Below, in pieces: positions 1-9,116 of a DNA stretch of 64,000 nt (its first letter is position 1; each line of letters begins with the position of its first letter). A program made the translations under genes and the position numbers. The DNA is from a bacterium (GTDB lineage Bacteria; Patescibacteriota; Minisyncoccia; Phycocordibacterales; UBA918): assembly GCA_002710785.1 (NCBI GenBank), contig PAMC01000018.1, positions 1-64,000 of the forward strand, given 5' to 3'. Below the pieces are notes generated by a model. The model was given only the letters and a program-made list of their open reading frames with translations, ran no database searches and was not told the origin of the DNA.

Positions 1-45
1 AAGGTTTATTGCATTTTAGAGCAGAATCCGTATACTACTGGCTAC

Positions 46-1086
46 ATGAGTAATCTGGCCAAAACCCACGATTTACGCCCGCGGGCGGAGCAAAAAGCGG
101 CGGTGGCTTACGATGGTGTAGCCCGCACCACCGTGTCGTTTTACCGCTACGTGCCGATTGCAGACCCGGCTGCGTTTCGCACACGACTCTTGGAGAAGTG
201 GAGTTCGCTCGGCTGCTTGGGCCGTATTTACGTGGCCAAAGAGGGCATTAACGCCCAGATGAACGTCCCAACTAACGCCTGGCAGCAGTTTGACGCCTGG
301 AATAAGTCGCAGCCAGAGCTTCAGGGTGTGCCGTACAAAATTGCTGTTGAAGAGGGAGCGACATCATCGTTTTATAAACTGACCATCAAAGTGCGCGATA
401 AGATTGTGGCCGACGGGTTGGACGATAGCACCTTCGACCCGTCTAGCACCGGCGCCTACCTCACTGCCAAAGAAATGAACGAGTATATCGACGACCCCAA
501 CGCCGTGGTGATTGATATGCGCAACGCCTACGAGAGCGAGGTTGGGCACTTTGAGGGTGCCATTACCCCCGACGTTGATACCTTCCGTGATGAGCTCAAA
601 CTGGTGCCCGAGAAATATCGTGTGCACCAAAACAAAAAGATCGCGCTCTATTGCACGGGTGGCATTCGCTGCGAAAAGGCGAGCGCGTGGCTAAAGCACA
701 ACGGCTTTAAAAATGTGCGACACCTCAAAGGCGGCATTATCGACTACAAGCACCAAGTTGAGCGTGAGGGACTCCCGAATAAGTTTAAAGGCAAGAACTT
801 TGTCTTTGATGAACGGCTCGGCGAGCGCATTGGTGATGAGATTATTTCTACCTGTCACCTGTGTCAGAAGCGTAAGAGCGACACACACTACCATTGCCAA
901 TTCCAACCCTGCCACGAACTTTTTATTGGCTGCGAGTCCTGTGTGAAGAAGTACGATGGTTACTGTTCCCGCAAGTGTCGCACCCTCGACCTCATGCCAC
1001 CACGTTGGCAAAGACGCTATGCCAACTACCTGCGCCATAAGCGTCAAGGCTTCAGCAAGGGTCGCAGAGTAAAGCGGGTAAGCTAA
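46..1086 (+). CDS. trhO: tRNA uridine(34) hydroxylase, rhodanese family
   Basis: Predicted cytosolic enzyme that hydroxylates wobble U34 of tRNAs using O2 (TrhO/YceA family). The protein has 346 aa. An N-terminal acylphosphatase-like part is followed by a rhodanese domain with the catalytic cysteine at about residue 203 in CTGGIRCEKA. A cysteine-rich C-terminal part (CHLC, CESC, CSRKC) fits the family. A TATACT box at 31-36 lies 9 nt before the ATG and there is no Shine-Dalgarno, so the mRNA is probably leaderless. A 58-bp palindrome terminates it. The neighbours are tRNA genes, including Leu(UAG), whose E. coli counterpart carries a U34 modification made from ho5U. Confident on family. Confidence 0.93.
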   Translation: MSNLAKTHDLRPRAEQKAAVAYDGVARTTVSFYRYVPIADPAAFRTRLLEKWSSLGCLGRIYVAKEGINAQMNVPTNAWQQFDAWNKSQPELQGVPYKIAVEEGATSSFYKLTIKVRDKIVADGLDDSTFDPSSTGAYLTAKEMNEYIDDPNAVVIDMRNAYESEVGHFEGAITPDVDTFRDELKLVPEKYRVHQNKKIALYCTGGIRCEKASAWLKHNGFKNVRHLKGGIIDYKHQVEREGLPNKFKGKNFVFDERLGERIGDEIISTCHLCQKRKSDTHYHCQFQPCHELFIGCESCVKKYDGYCSRKCRTLDLMPPRWQRRYANYLRHKRQGFSKGRRVKRVS

Positions 1087-1106
1087 AAAGGATGAGCCGA
1101 TAAGGT

Positions 1107-1164
1107 AAAAGCCCAAATGAAAACAACTTATCATATATGATAAGTTGTTTTCATTTGGGCTTTT
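1107..1164. terminator. Bidirectional terminator, perfect 58-bp palindrome
   Basis: The two 29-nt arms are exact reverse complements with no spacer. The palindrome starts with AAAA and ends with TTTT, so it can terminate trhO (+) and the convergent tRNA-Leu (-). Confidence 0.9.
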
Positions 1165-1165
1165 G

Positions 1166-1249
1166 TGCCCGGGGCGGGACTTGAACCCGCACGCTTTTGA
1201 GGGCAAGGGAGTTTAAGTCCCTCGTGTCTACCAATTCCACCACCCGGGC
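1166..1249 (-). tRNA. tRNA-Leu(TAA)
   Basis: The acceptor arms GCCCGGG/CCCGGGC pair. The anticodon loop CTTAAAC gives anticodon UAA, and there is a long variable arm as in class II tRNAs. The discriminator is A and no CCA is encoded. It has A37 and could be an i6A substrate. Confidence 0.95.
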
Positions 1250-1322
1250 AGGGTTGGAGTGAGCAGCATCATAGCATAATTGTGTTGCGGTACCAGCGCA
1301 AAATGATAAAGTTATGCCTACC

Positions 1323-1394
1323 GGCCAGGTGGCGAAGTGGTAACGCTGGGGTCTGCAAAACCCCCATGCACGGGTTCGATTCCCGTCCTGGCCT
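1323..1394 (+). tRNA. tRNA-Cys(GCA)
   Basis: Acceptor GGCCAGG pairs with CCTGGCC. The anticodon stem GGGGT/ACCCC encloses loop CTGCAAA (anticodon GCA), and the T loop is TTCGATT. The U discriminator is typical of tRNA-Cys. Confidence 0.95.
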
Positions 1395-1472
1395 CAACAA
1401 GTTACTCGTATTACGCTCTTGTTTTCAGCACTTTTATACGGTACACTCACTGCCACTAAAACTGAGTAGTGT

Positions 1473-1554
1473 GCGGGTGTGGCGGAATTGGTAGACGCGC
1501 TAGTTTTAGGCACTAGTGGGGCAACCCGTGGAGGTTCAAGTCCTCTCGCCCGCA
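1473..1554 (+). tRNA. tRNA-Leu(TAG)
   Basis: Acceptor GCGGGTG pairs with CGCCCGC with one G-U. The anticodon stem CTAGT/ACTAG encloses loop TTTAGGC (anticodon UAG), followed by a long variable arm and discriminator A. Confidence 0.95.
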
Positions 1555-1589
1555 CAGTGCTCGGTTTTAGATTGCTACACGCTATGCAT

Positions 1590-1662
1590 CCGCCTATAGC
1601 TCAGTTGGTAGAGCAGCGGCCTTTTAAGCCGAGGGTCCCAGGTTCGAGTCCTGGTGGGCGGA
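1590..1662 (+). tRNA. tRNA-Lys(TTT)
   Basis: Acceptor CCGCCTA pairs with TGGGCGG. The anticodon loop CTTTTAA gives UUU. The T arm is CCCAGG/CCTGG around TTCGAGT. The discriminator is A and a terminator follows 13 nt later. Confidence 0.94.
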
Positions 1663-1675
1663 CAAAAAACAAAAT

Positions 1676-1698
1676 GACCACCGTATGGTGGTCTTTTT
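1676..1698 (+). terminator. Terminator after the tRNA cluster
   Basis: The stem GACCACC/GGTGGTC with loop GTAT is followed by TTTTT. It closes the tRNA-Lys transcript just before the convergent rbfA stop. Confidence 0.88.
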
Positions 1699-1699
1699 G

Positions 1700-2059
1700 T
1701 TACTCCTCAAGCTCGTAGGTGCTCTCGGTACCGGTTTCGTTAACCAGCTCGTCGATGTGTTGACGGTGCCGCTCGCCGACGTCGAGATCGAAATTGAGGT
1801 GCGGAATGATCTTTAAGTTGGTCTGCTTCATGATGAAGCGACGCATGTCACCACCACTACGCTTAAGAAAAATCAGTGCGTCGTTCTCGCGGCCTTCCGG
1901 CAAGGTGGTAATAAAAATGGTCGCGTTGCGATAGTCGGGGGAGATGTCCGTCCGGGTGACAGTAATCATTGGGTCGGTATTTGCTTCTGTCGCAATAAAG
2001 GTAGCCGCCTGTTCTTTAATGAGGTTGGCTACTTGCGTGTGTCGGTCGCCGTGCTGCAT
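1700..2059 (-). CDS. rbfA: 30S ribosome-binding factor A
   Basis: RbfA helps 16S rRNA maturation and 30S assembly. The 119-aa product has the family's KH-like layout: an N-terminal helix (QVANLIKEQAA), the strand ITVTRTDISPDYRNATIFI, and the C-terminal LKIIPHLNFDLD strand with a helix. It lies downstream of infB on the same strand, the usual infB-rbfA order, but with a 197-bp gap instead of tight coupling. That gap contains a possible structured leader. Length is normal. Confidence 0.92.
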   Translation of the reverse strand: MQHGDRHTQVANLIKEQAATFIATEANTDPMITVTRTDISPDYRNATIFITTLPEGRENDALIFLKRSGGDMRRFIMKQTNLKIIPHLNFDLDVGERHRQHIDELVNETGTESTYELEE

Positions 2060-2097
2060 AGCTAGAACTTATTAATAAATAAATTGTTACCCAAAGC

Positions 2098-2192
2098 CTT
2101 ACGAGACTGGAGCGAACGCGGTTGGCGCAAAGTGAATGATACTCTCGTACCATGAGCTTGAGCCATTACTGCGTACAGCCCAGTCTTGTGAG
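2098..2192 (-). other. Possible structured leader between infB and rbfA
   Basis: The 197-bp gap contains an imperfect long-range stem (2098-2110 with 2180-2192, 11 of 13 pairs) enclosing about 69 nt with a smaller CTC/GAG hairpin. No ORF is convincing. It could be a 5' UTR structure for rbfA or only a spacer. Confidence 0.3.
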
Positions 2193-2256
2193 GCAACGGT
2201 GACAAAATGAATTATTGATTCGATATCTAAGCCCATGCTTTATTTGTTAGTAAGTT

Positions 2257-3765
2257 CTAAGTTACAACGAGGTCAAAGGCCTCGATGATATCGCCCGGCG
2301 CGATAGTGTCGCGTGTCTCAACTTGCATACCAAACTCACCTTCGTTCACGCTCTCAACGTCGTTTTTGTACTGTTGCAGGTTTTTGAGTGTACCGGTACC
2401 AACTTCAATATCACGTCGGACAATTCGCACTTTTTGGCCATTTTTGAGTTCGCCTTCTTCGACGCGGCCACCCAAGACATGTGTGTACTTTTGGGTACTA
2501 AAGTGCACGAGGATCTTTGCCTTACCAGACACCACAGCCTCTTCCCGCTTCGGCGTACGGTTTTTAAGGGCAGTCTCGAGCCACTCAGAGAGCTCGTAAA
2601 TAATGTCAAAGGTATCGATCTCGACGTTGAGGCGCTCGGCCAAGTCAACAGCTGCTCGTTCAACTTTTACCCCAAAGCCAACGATGATGGCGTTTTCAGT
2701 TGCGCTTACGTTTTGTACGTCAGCTGCCGTCACGTCACCGACCGCGCTATCAATAACGCGTACCGCGATGCGGTCGCTCTCAAATTTGTCGAGCTCGTGC
2801 TCAATTGCCTCAATTGTACCTTGCACGTCAGCCTTAATTAGAATTGGCACTACCGGTAGGTCAGTTTCGGCAAAGCGCTCGGCCGCACCCTCAGCTGCTT
2901 CAGCAGTTTCGGCAATCAGTTTCTCGGCTTCTTTTTTGTTCGCGACGGTGGTAAACGTCGCGCCTACTTCAGGGATCTCGTTCCAGCCAACAATACCAAC
3001 CGGCTCGGAGAGTGTCGCTTCTTTAATAGCTTTACCACTGAAGTCTTCCATAATGCGGACGGGGGAGTAGCAGCTGCCGGAGACAACGCACTGTCCGCTT
3101 TTAAGAGACCCATCTTTGATGAGTAGCGTCGCGGTGTTACCGCGCTTTGGGTCAAGCTCAGCCTCAATAATTTGTCCGGTAGCTGGCGCGGTGGTGTCGC
3201 CGGTGAGCTCCGCTAAGTCGGCGGTCAGCACCAGAAGGTCGAGGAGCTCAGGAATACCAGTACCCTCTTTGGCAGAAATACCTACCCAAGAGATATCCCC
3301 ACCCATACCTTCGATGTAGATCTCATGCTCGATAAGGCTGGCTTGGGTGTTTGGAATGTTTGCGTTTGGCTTGTCGATTTTGTTAATCGCCACCACGTAC
3401 GGAATCTCAGCCGCTTTAATACTCTCGAGAGCCTCGAGGGTCTGCGGCTTTACGCCATCTTCAGCCGAGACGATGAGTACCGCCACGTCTGCCACGTCGG
3501 CACCGCGCAACCGCATTTTCTGAAAGGCGGCGTGGCCGGGTGTGTCGAGAAAGGTAAGTTTCTCAGCGGCACCCTCGTTGGTGGTGTGCTCTACCACGTA
3601 GGCCGAGAGGTGCTGGGTAATGCCGCCTGCTTCACCCGCCACGACGTTACTGCTGCGAATGGTATCCAAGAGTGTCGACTTGCCGTGGTCGATATGACCC
3701 ATAATAACCACGACTGGCGGTCGTTTCGCGACGTTGGGGGCAGCTGCTTGTTTCTTTTTGGCCAT
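2257..3765 (-). CDS. infB: Translation initiation factor IF-2, compact form
   Basis: GTPase that brings initiator tRNA to the 30S subunit. About 502 aa from MAKKKQ; an ATG five codons upstream is less likely. Only a short lysine-rich stretch precedes the G domain, with G1 GHIDHGKST, G3 DTPGHAAF and G4 NKID, followed by domains II, III and the C-terminal tRNA-binding beta barrel. The long N-terminal region of E. coli IF-2 (about 890 aa) is absent, as in other reduced bacteria. The G1 motif has Ile where most IF-2 proteins have Val. Confidence 0.96.
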   Translation of the reverse strand: MAKKKQAAAPNVAKRPPVVVIMGHIDHGKSTLLDTIRSSNVVAGEAGGITQHLSAYVVEHTTNEGAAEKLTFLDTPGHAAFQKMRLRGADVADVAVLIVSAEDGVKPQTLEALESIKAAEIPYVVAINKIDKPNANIPNTQASLIEHEIYIEGMGGDISWVGISAKEGTGIPELLDLLVLTADLAELTGDTTAPATGQIIEAELDPKRGNTATLLIKDGSLKSGQCVVSGSCYSPVRIMEDFSGKAIKEATLSEPVGIVGWNEIPEVGATFTTVANKKEAEKLIAETAEAAEGAAERFAETDLPVVPILIKADVQGTIEAIEHELDKFESDRIAVRVIDSAVGDVTAADVQNVSATENAIIVGFGVKVERAAVDLAERLNVEIDTFDIIYELSEWLETALKNRTPKREEAVVSGKAKILVHFSTQKYTHVLGGRVEEGELKNGQKVRIVRRDIEVGTGTLKNLQQYKNDVESVNEGEFGMQVETRDTIAPGDIIEAFDLVVT

Positions 3766-3872
3766 AGCGTAGTCGAGCAATTAGGGTACGAATAAAGCCC
3801 AGATGCTGGGCGAAAAGTAGGCGGAGTATAGCAGATATGTACATATTTTGCACGGTATGTCATATTTTCAGC

Positions 3873-5060
3873 ATGAACGAACGGATCTATCTCGATTGGG
3901 CGGCCGCGACGCCGCTTTTGCCTCTGGCAAAAGCGGCTATGGAGCCATACCTCACTGAGCTCTTCGGAAATCCCTCGGCTATTCACCAAGAGGGGCAGCG
4001 TGCCCGCGATGCGGTTGAGGCGGCACGTACACAGGTGGCGCGGGCTCTACAAGTCCGCCCTGAGCTAGTCACCTGGACCAGTGGCGGCACCGAGGGCAAC
4101 AACCTGGCCATTTTGGGTGTGGTTGAAGCGGTGCATGCTGCTGGGCGAGCGTACACCGATATGGCAGTGGTTACCACCAAAATTGAGCATCCGTCTGTCG
4201 GGCTCGCAATGGAGGCGCTAGCACAGCGCGGTGTTGAGGTGCGATGCGTCAGCGTAGGAGAAACGGGCAAAATCGACCTAACTCACCTAAATGAGCTTCT
4301 CGACGAGCGGGTGGTGCTTATGAGCACTGCCTACGCCAACAGCGAAATCGGTACCATAGAGCCAGTCCATGCTATTCGCAAACAGCTCAACGCCGCTGAA
4401 GCGAAGCACCAAACCCACATCTACTTCCACCTCGACGCCGCGCAAGCACCGCTGTGGCTCACCTGCCAATTTGATAGCCTCGGGGCCGACTTGGTTACCC
4501 TCGACGCCACCAAGTGCTGTGGCCCCAAAGGAGTGGGTGTTTTGGTGCGTAGCCGTCGAGTCGAGCTTGCGCCAACCATTTTTGGTGGCGGGCAAGAGCA
4601 AGGGTTGCGCCCGGGCACCGAAAATGTCGCTAGCATTGTTGGTGCCGCAAAGGCGATTGAGTGGGCCCAGGCGGACTGGCGCGAACGGTCCGAGTCCGTT
4701 GGCGCAGTACGCAACACAGCTGTTACGCACCTCCTTGAGCACATCCCCCAAGCAGTTTTAAATGGTGCGCCGTGCAGCAGTGGCGAGCGACTCGCTAACA
4801 ATATTAATATTTCTATCCCCGGCCTCGACACAGAGTATGCTACTGTCGTGCTCGACACAGCTGGTTTTGCAGTTAGTACCAAAAGTGCCTGTAGCGGCGC
4901 AGGCGGAGGAGCCAGCACCGTAGTTCAAGAGACCACTGGTGATCCGGCTCGCGCCAGCGCCACCCTCCGCATTACCCTTGGTCCAGACTCGACGCCTGCG
5001 CACATTCAATCTCTCACTGAGGTTCTCAAGAAACATATCGAGAAGATGGAAGATTTTTGA
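3873..5060 (+). CDS. Cysteine desulfurase, NifS/IscS-like
   Basis: PLP enzyme that takes sulfur from cysteine for Fe-S clusters or tRNA thiolation. About 395 aa from MNERIYLDWAAATP, a typical class V N-terminus; the ORF extends 12 codons further upstream without family similarity. Visible motifs are SGGTEGNN, the cofactor aspartate in HLDAAQA, the PLP lysine in LDATKCCGPKG (the usual His before Lys is Thr here), and the sulfur-carrying cysteine in TKSACSG. No scaffold (IscU/SufU) or thiouridylase gene is adjacent, so the acceptor pathway is open. Confidence 0.92.
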   Translation: MNERIYLDWAAATPLLPLAKAAMEPYLTELFGNPSAIHQEGQRARDAVEAARTQVARALQVRPELVTWTSGGTEGNNLAILGVVEAVHAAGRAYTDMAVVTTKIEHPSVGLAMEALAQRGVEVRCVSVGETGKIDLTHLNELLDERVVLMSTAYANSEIGTIEPVHAIRKQLNAAEAKHQTHIYFHLDAAQAPLWLTCQFDSLGADLVTLDATKCCGPKGVGVLVRSRRVELAPTIFGGGQEQGLRPGTENVASIVGAAKAIEWAQADWRERSESVGAVRNTAVTHLLEHIPQAVLNGAPCSSGERLANNINISIPGLDTEYATVVLDTAGFAVSTKSACSGAGGGASTVVQETTGDPARASATLRITLGPDSTPAHIQSLTEVLKKHIEKMEDF

Positions 5061-5180
5061 CGCTTGCCTCGTTTTATTGCAATATAGAGGGACCGAGCTC
5101 GTACTACTGATTGTAGCCGACTGACTGTTTTGCCCGCTCTACTGCCTCACTGCTCGGTTGCTGATAAACTAGACTCTACA

Positions 5181-7892
5181 ATGCCAAATTTTCACAATTT
5201 TACCTCGCGTGCCAAAGAAGCCATTCGCAAGGCTCACGAGCTGGCTATTGAGCGTGGCCAAAACCATGTCTCGCCTGTCCATCTCTTGGCCGCACTCGCC
5301 ATGCAAGACGAGAGCATGGTCATTGCCGTGCTCGACCAACTCGATATCGATATTATTCAGTTTACCGACCTCCTAATTGAGGCGCTCGAAGGCCCTGAGC
5401 TGGGTTCGTCCGTCTCGCAGAGTTACCAACTCTACCTCACACCCGAGCTGGCTAAAGCGCTGGAGCACGCTGGTCGCGCTGCCGAGCAGCTGGGTGACAG
5501 CTACGTAGGTGTGGAGCACCTATTTTTAGCAGCGCTTGAGCACCCTGGCCCAGCCATCGAGGTGCTGCAGCGCAGCGGCATCAACAAAAACCAGGTCGCA
5601 GCAACGCTCCAGGAAATTCGCGAAAACGACGTTACCGACGTCCAGCAACCTAAGAAGTACCGCGCGCTCGGTAAGTTCACTCGCAACTTAACCAAGCTCG
5701 CGCAAGAAAATAAGCTCGACCCAGTCATTGGCCGAGACGTCGAGGTGCAACGCGTGATTCAGATCCTCTCGCGCCGGACGAAAAACAACCCAGTCCTCAT
5801 TGGTGAAGCCGGCGTAGGGAAGACCGCTATTGCCGAAGGGCTCGCCCAAGCGATTGTGCAGGGGCAGGTGCCCGAGAGCGTAAAAGATAAAGAAATTCTC
5901 TCACTCGATCTTGGGCTTTTGGTGGCTGGTACCAAGTTCCGCGGTGAGTTTGAAGAGCGCCTTAAGGCAGTCATGAAGGAAGTTGAGTCAGCCGAAGGCA
6001 ACATCATTCTTTTCATCGACGAGCTTCATACTATTGTGGGCGCCGGACAAGCTGACGGCTCACTCGACGCCAGTAATATGCTCAAACCCGCTTTGGCACG
6101 GGGTGAGATCCGCGTTATTGGTGCCACGACGCTTAAGGAGTATCAGCAGCACATCGAGAAAGACCCAGCGTTGACGCGCCGCTTCCAGCCGGTGTACGTT
6201 AATGAGCCATCAACTGAAGATGCGGTAGCAATTTTGCGCGGCATTGCCGAGAAGTACGAGCTTTTCCATGGCGTACGCATTACCGACGACGCGATTGTGA
6301 GCGCTGTTGAGCTCTCCAGCCGCTACATCACCGACCGACACCTACCAGATAAGGCGGTCGACCTAATCGATGAAGCCGCCTCAGCGCTCCGTATTTCTTT
6401 AGAAAATAAGCCCGAGGAGCTCACGTTGGCCGATCGCCAAGTACGTCGTCTGGAGATCGAGCGCGAGGCACTCAATAAAGACCTCGAGTCTGACGAGAGC
6501 GACAAGAAGAAGATTAAAGAGCGCCTTAAAGCTATCGAGAAGGAGATTGCTGAGCTTAAGGAGACCACCAAAGCCCTCGAGACCAAGTGGAACAACGAGC
6601 GCGAGACACTCGACGCTATTGGGGCACTCAAAAAAGAGCTCGAAGGGTTGCGTCAAGACGCCGAGTCAGCCGAAGCCATGGCCGACCTGCAGCAGGCAGC
6701 TGAGATTCGTTACGATAAGATTCCGACTAAAGAGCGCGACTTAGCGCTTAAGATCAAGCGTCTGCAGTCGCTGCAACGAACTCGCCGACTCTTAAAAGAA
6801 GAAATTACCGAAGCGGAGATCGCGGGTGTGGTATCACGTTGGACGGGTATCCCCGCAGCGCGCATGCTCGAAGAAGAGGCTGAGAAGCTCGCCCGTATGG
6901 AAGAAGCGCTTAAAGAGCAGGTGGTTGGCCAAGACGACGCGGTAGCAAAGGTGGCCAACGCCGTTAAGCGCTCGCGCGCCGGCATTGCCGACCCGAATCG
7001 ACCAATCGGCTCGTTCCTCTTCTTAGGACCAACTGGTGTCGGTAAAACTGAGCTCAGCAAAGCGCTGGCTGAGTTTATGTTTGATGATGCCGACGCACTC
7101 ATTCGGGTAGACATGTCAGAGTACATGGAGCAGCACTCAGTCGCAAAGCTAATTGGCTCGCCACCAGGCTACGTCGGCCACGACGACGCCGGTAACTTTA
7201 CCGAAAAGATCCGCCACCGCCCGTACGCAGTGATCCTCTTTGACGAGGTTGAGAAGGCGCACCCCGAGATCTTCAATATTCTCCTGCAGGTACTCGACAA
7301 CGGCTACCTCACCGACGCCAAGGGGCGCAAGGTCAACTTCCGCAACACGATTATCATCATGACCTCAAACATCGGTGCTGAGCACATCGACCGAATGTCG
7401 AGCTTTGGCTTTAGCCTCGATAAGGGGGAGCAGGTGCAGTATAGTCAAGCAAAGGACAAGGTCCAAGACAGCTTGCGCGGTTTCTTCCGCCCGGAGTTCT
7501 TGAACCGACTAGACGAAACCATTATCTTCGACATCCTCACCCCAGAGGTGATTGCCGACATCGTACAAATCCAGCTGGCTGAGGTAACCGAGCGCTTAGC
7601 TAAAAAAGACATTGCGCTTAGTGTGAGCAAAGCGGTGGCTGAGTACCTCGCGCGCGAAGGGTACGATCCTAAGATGGGTGCCCGACCACTCAAGCGCGTC
7701 ATTCAGAGTCAAATTCTCACCCCAGTGGCGAACATGATGGTTGGTGAAGGCATGCTCCAGGGCGGTACCGTTAAGGTCGACCTCAAGAAAGACAGCCACG
7801 AGCTCTCCTTCGATATCAAAAAGAAGGGTACTAAAAAGCGAGCGACCAAAGCAGCCAAAAAACGCACAACAAAAAAGGCCGTCACCGCGTAG
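5181..7892 (+). CDS. clpB: ATP-dependent disaggregase ClpB with lysine-rich tail
   Basis: Hexameric AAA+ chaperone that pulls apart protein aggregates. About 903 aa from MPNFHNFTSRAKEA. It has a Clp N domain, AAA1 with GEAGVGKT and DELHT, a long coiled-coil middle domain (about residues 400-540), then AAA2 with GPTGVGKT and DEVEKAHP. The middle-domain length and the TDAEIA..SRWTGIP-type junction mark it as ClpB rather than ClpC. The last 25 residues are Lys/Thr/Ala-rich and unusual for ClpB. A TAGACT box lies 5 nt before the ATG. The stop lies inside the hairpin of the opposing gene's terminator. Confidence 0.95.
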   Translation: MPNFHNFTSRAKEAIRKAHELAIERGQNHVSPVHLLAALAMQDESMVIAVLDQLDIDIIQFTDLLIEALEGPELGSSVSQSYQLYLTPELAKALEHAGRAAEQLGDSYVGVEHLFLAALEHPGPAIEVLQRSGINKNQVAATLQEIRENDVTDVQQPKKYRALGKFTRNLTKLAQENKLDPVIGRDVEVQRVIQILSRRTKNNPVLIGEAGVGKTAIAEGLAQAIVQGQVPESVKDKEILSLDLGLLVAGTKFRGEFEERLKAVMKEVESAEGNIILFIDELHTIVGAGQADGSLDASNMLKPALARGEIRVIGATTLKEYQQHIEKDPALTRRFQPVYVNEPSTEDAVAILRGIAEKYELFHGVRITDDAIVSAVELSSRYITDRHLPDKAVDLIDEAASALRISLENKPEELTLADRQVRRLEIEREALNKDLESDESDKKKIKERLKAIEKEIAELKETTKALETKWNNERETLDAIGALKKELEGLRQDAESAEAMADLQQAAEIRYDKIPTKERDLALKIKRLQSLQRTRRLLKEEITEAEIAGVVSRWTGIPAARMLEEEAEKLARMEEALKEQVVGQDDAVAKVANAVKRSRAGIADPNRPIGSFLFLGPTGVGKTELSKALAEFMFDDADALIRVDMSEYMEQHSVAKLIGSPPGYVGHDDAGNFTEKIRHRPYAVILFDEVEKAHPEIFNILLQVLDNGYLTDAKGRKVNFRNTIIIMTSNIGAEHIDRMSSFGFSLDKGEQVQYSQAKDKVQDSLRGFFRPEFLNRLDETIIFDILTPEVIADIVQIQLAEVTERLAKKDIALSVSKAVAEYLAREGYDPKMGARPLKRVIQSQILTPVANMMVGEGMLQGGTVKVDLKKDSHELSFDIKKKGTKKRATKAAKKRTTKKAVTA

Positions 7893-7904
7893 AGCGGAGA
7901 CGGC
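7871..7904 (-). terminator. Minus-strand terminator inside the clpB 3' end
   Basis: GCCGTC pairs with GACGGC and CCGC with GCGG around loop GTAGA. On the minus strand CTTTTTT follows. It serves the 7914-8444 gene and overlaps the clpB stop codon. Confidence 0.82.
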
Positions 7905-7913
7905 ACACATCAG

Positions 7914-8444
7914 TTAGTCACGAAAGAAGCTCCTTGTTCGTCTGTCGCTCCTCAGCATGCTGCGAACTATTGCGGTCAAGGTTCTGATTTCTCCGATCCT
8001 GACTTGGCGAACTCGGCAAGGTGACGCGCTGGTCACGATTGCCAGCACGCTAGCGTTGAGGAACCGACGGTTTTCTTCTGTGTCTATGACGTCCACGACG
8101 CCATGAGCTGTCCAGCCGCCGGAATTTCTCTCATCGACATTTCTGATTGTGGGTGAAGAGAAGGTGAAGCGGGTTGCTTCGGCAAACTCTCCAGGGATTA
8201 GCTCTGTTGCGACTCGTCGGGCCAGGTCCCGCTGTCTTGGCAGTAGGTCGCGGTTATTTGCCCCCAAAGCCGTCTCGGTGAGCCCGTTTATGTCGAGAAA
8301 GGGCAACGGATTCCTTCTATCAACATATATGCCGAGGAGGGCCTCGGCACACTGTTGCGCCTGCTCACGTGTGAACGCTTCTGCTTTGACAGCAAGGCCG
8401 GAGAGAAGTATTCCGACGATCAAAGAACGAATGGCAATTGACAT
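7914..8444 (-). CDS. Exported MlaC/Ttg2D-like protein (tentative)
   Basis: About 176 aa from MSIAIRSL, with a Sec-type signal peptide ending near KAEAF; the ORF extends 22 codons upstream without similarity. After cleavage the layout (QQCAEALLGIY, then LDINGLTETALG, then RQRDLARRVATEL) resembles the MlaC/Ttg2 fold, where a 'D...ma...lG...r' stretch precedes a helix. MlaC proteins carry phospholipids across the periplasm, but no Mla transporter genes are nearby. I cannot confirm a lipid role. The C-terminus is Arg-rich. Confidence 0.5.
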   Translation of the reverse strand: MSIAIRSLIVGILLSGLAVKAEAFTREQAQQCAEALLGIYVDRRNPLPFLDINGLTETALGANNRDLLPRQRDLARRVATELIPGEFAEATRFTFSSPTIRNVDERNSGGWTAHGVVDVIDTEENRRFLNASVLAIVTSASPCRVRQVRIGEIRTLTAIVRSMLRSDRRTRSFFRD

Positions 8445-8526
8445 GTCAGTCACCCAAATTGTTGTACCCTCAGCTAGTCGTACGCTAGCAAGGGTTGAGG
8501 AGATAGTCAATAAAAGATATGAAAAT

Positions 8527-8546
8527 CACCCTCCCGAAGGAGGGTG
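8527..8546 (-). terminator. Minus-strand terminator with UUCG tetraloop
   Basis: On the minus strand CACCCTCC-TTCG-GGAGGGTG is followed by ATTTTC. It would end the small 8640-8756 gene. Confidence 0.75.
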
Positions 8547-8639
8547 TTAATGCCTAAGATTTTTCACGAAAATTAGGTATATGTCCGCCCGCACAGTGAC
8601 GTTCGACGAGCATGGCCGCAATCGGGCCGGCAATTCGGG

Positions 8640-8756
8640 CTACGCTCCGTTCTCGTGCGTCAGTATCCCCCCCTCGCCGAATTCTTCGCGTAACACTGTG
8701 CGGGTGGTGCTGACAATCTCCCGGATGATCGTCTCGATGTTAGTTTGGTCTGACAT
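8640..8756 (-). CDS. Small hypothetical protein, 38 aa
   Basis: Starts at MSDQTNIETIIREIV, with AGAGGAA 8 nt upstream of the ATG and a UUCG-loop terminator about 90 nt downstream. The first 25 residues should form an amphipathic helix. Family not recognised. An 11-bp inverted copy of part of the gene (CCCGCACAGTG at 8588-8598, partner at 8694-8704) lies in its 3' UTR. The initiation and termination signals are the main evidence that it is real. Confidence 0.45.
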   Translation of the reverse strand: MSDQTNIETIIREIVSTTRTVLREEFGEGGILTHENGA

Positions 8757-8871
8757 TTCTTGTTCCTCTTTCTGAAATAACGAAGTCTCGCCTACTCTGC
8801 TGTAATTTTGACTGGAAGTCAATAAGCTATGAACTCGAGGCGGTTAGACAATGGTGTGTAAGTATATAAAT

Positions 8872-8927
8872 GAGAAAACCGCCTGACCCTATGAGGGAGC
8901 CGGGACGGCTTTCTTGGATCAGGCGGT
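8872..8927 (-). terminator. Branched hairpin terminator
   Basis: The outer stem ACCGCCTGACC pairs with GG-ATCAGGCGGT (one bulge) and encloses AGCCG-GGA-CGGCT. On the minus strand TTTTC follows. It starts 8 nt past the stop of the 8935-9087 ORF. Confidence 0.75.
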
Positions 8928-8934
8928 GGTATTG

Positions 8935-9087
8935 TCAGTTCGCGATTAGGCGGTAGAAGGTGTAAAACCACCTACCTTCCCATTCGTGAATCGTCTGGAG
9001 AACCCAACCATCTTGTCCGAGCTGATTGAGTTGAGCTTCTGAGACAGTCGGCTGGCTGGCTTCCAGAATCTTTGCTTCCTGCTGCGT
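8935..9087 (-). CDS. Small DUF4177-like protein with no standard start codon
   Basis: The reading frame encodes about 50 aa with EAQLNQLGQDGWVLQ and WFYTFYRLIAN. This resembles DUF4177-type proteins, which have an 'LN.LG.dGW.l' helix and a terminal hydrophobic strand. A good promoter (9117-9145) and AAGGAG (9095-9100) lie upstream, but no ATG, GTG or TTG is in frame after them. The best-placed codon, 7 nt past the Shine-Dalgarno, is ACG. Either the start is non-standard or one base has been gained or lost. Function unknown. Confidence 0.5.
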   Translation of the reverse strand, partial: TQQEAKILEASQPTVSEAQLNQLGQDGWVLQTIHEWEGRWFYTFYRLIAN

Positions 9088-9116
9088 TAGAACACTCCTT
9101 GTTGAGAATTGTAAAT

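Noticed and set aside
5181..7892. ClpC rather than ClpB
   Set aside because: The long coiled-coil middle domain and the junction to AAA2 match ClpB; there is no UVR motif or McsB partner.
8588..8704. 11-bp inverted repeat around the 8640 small gene
   Set aside because: Perfect but short; it may be chance, so it is noted only in the gene entry.
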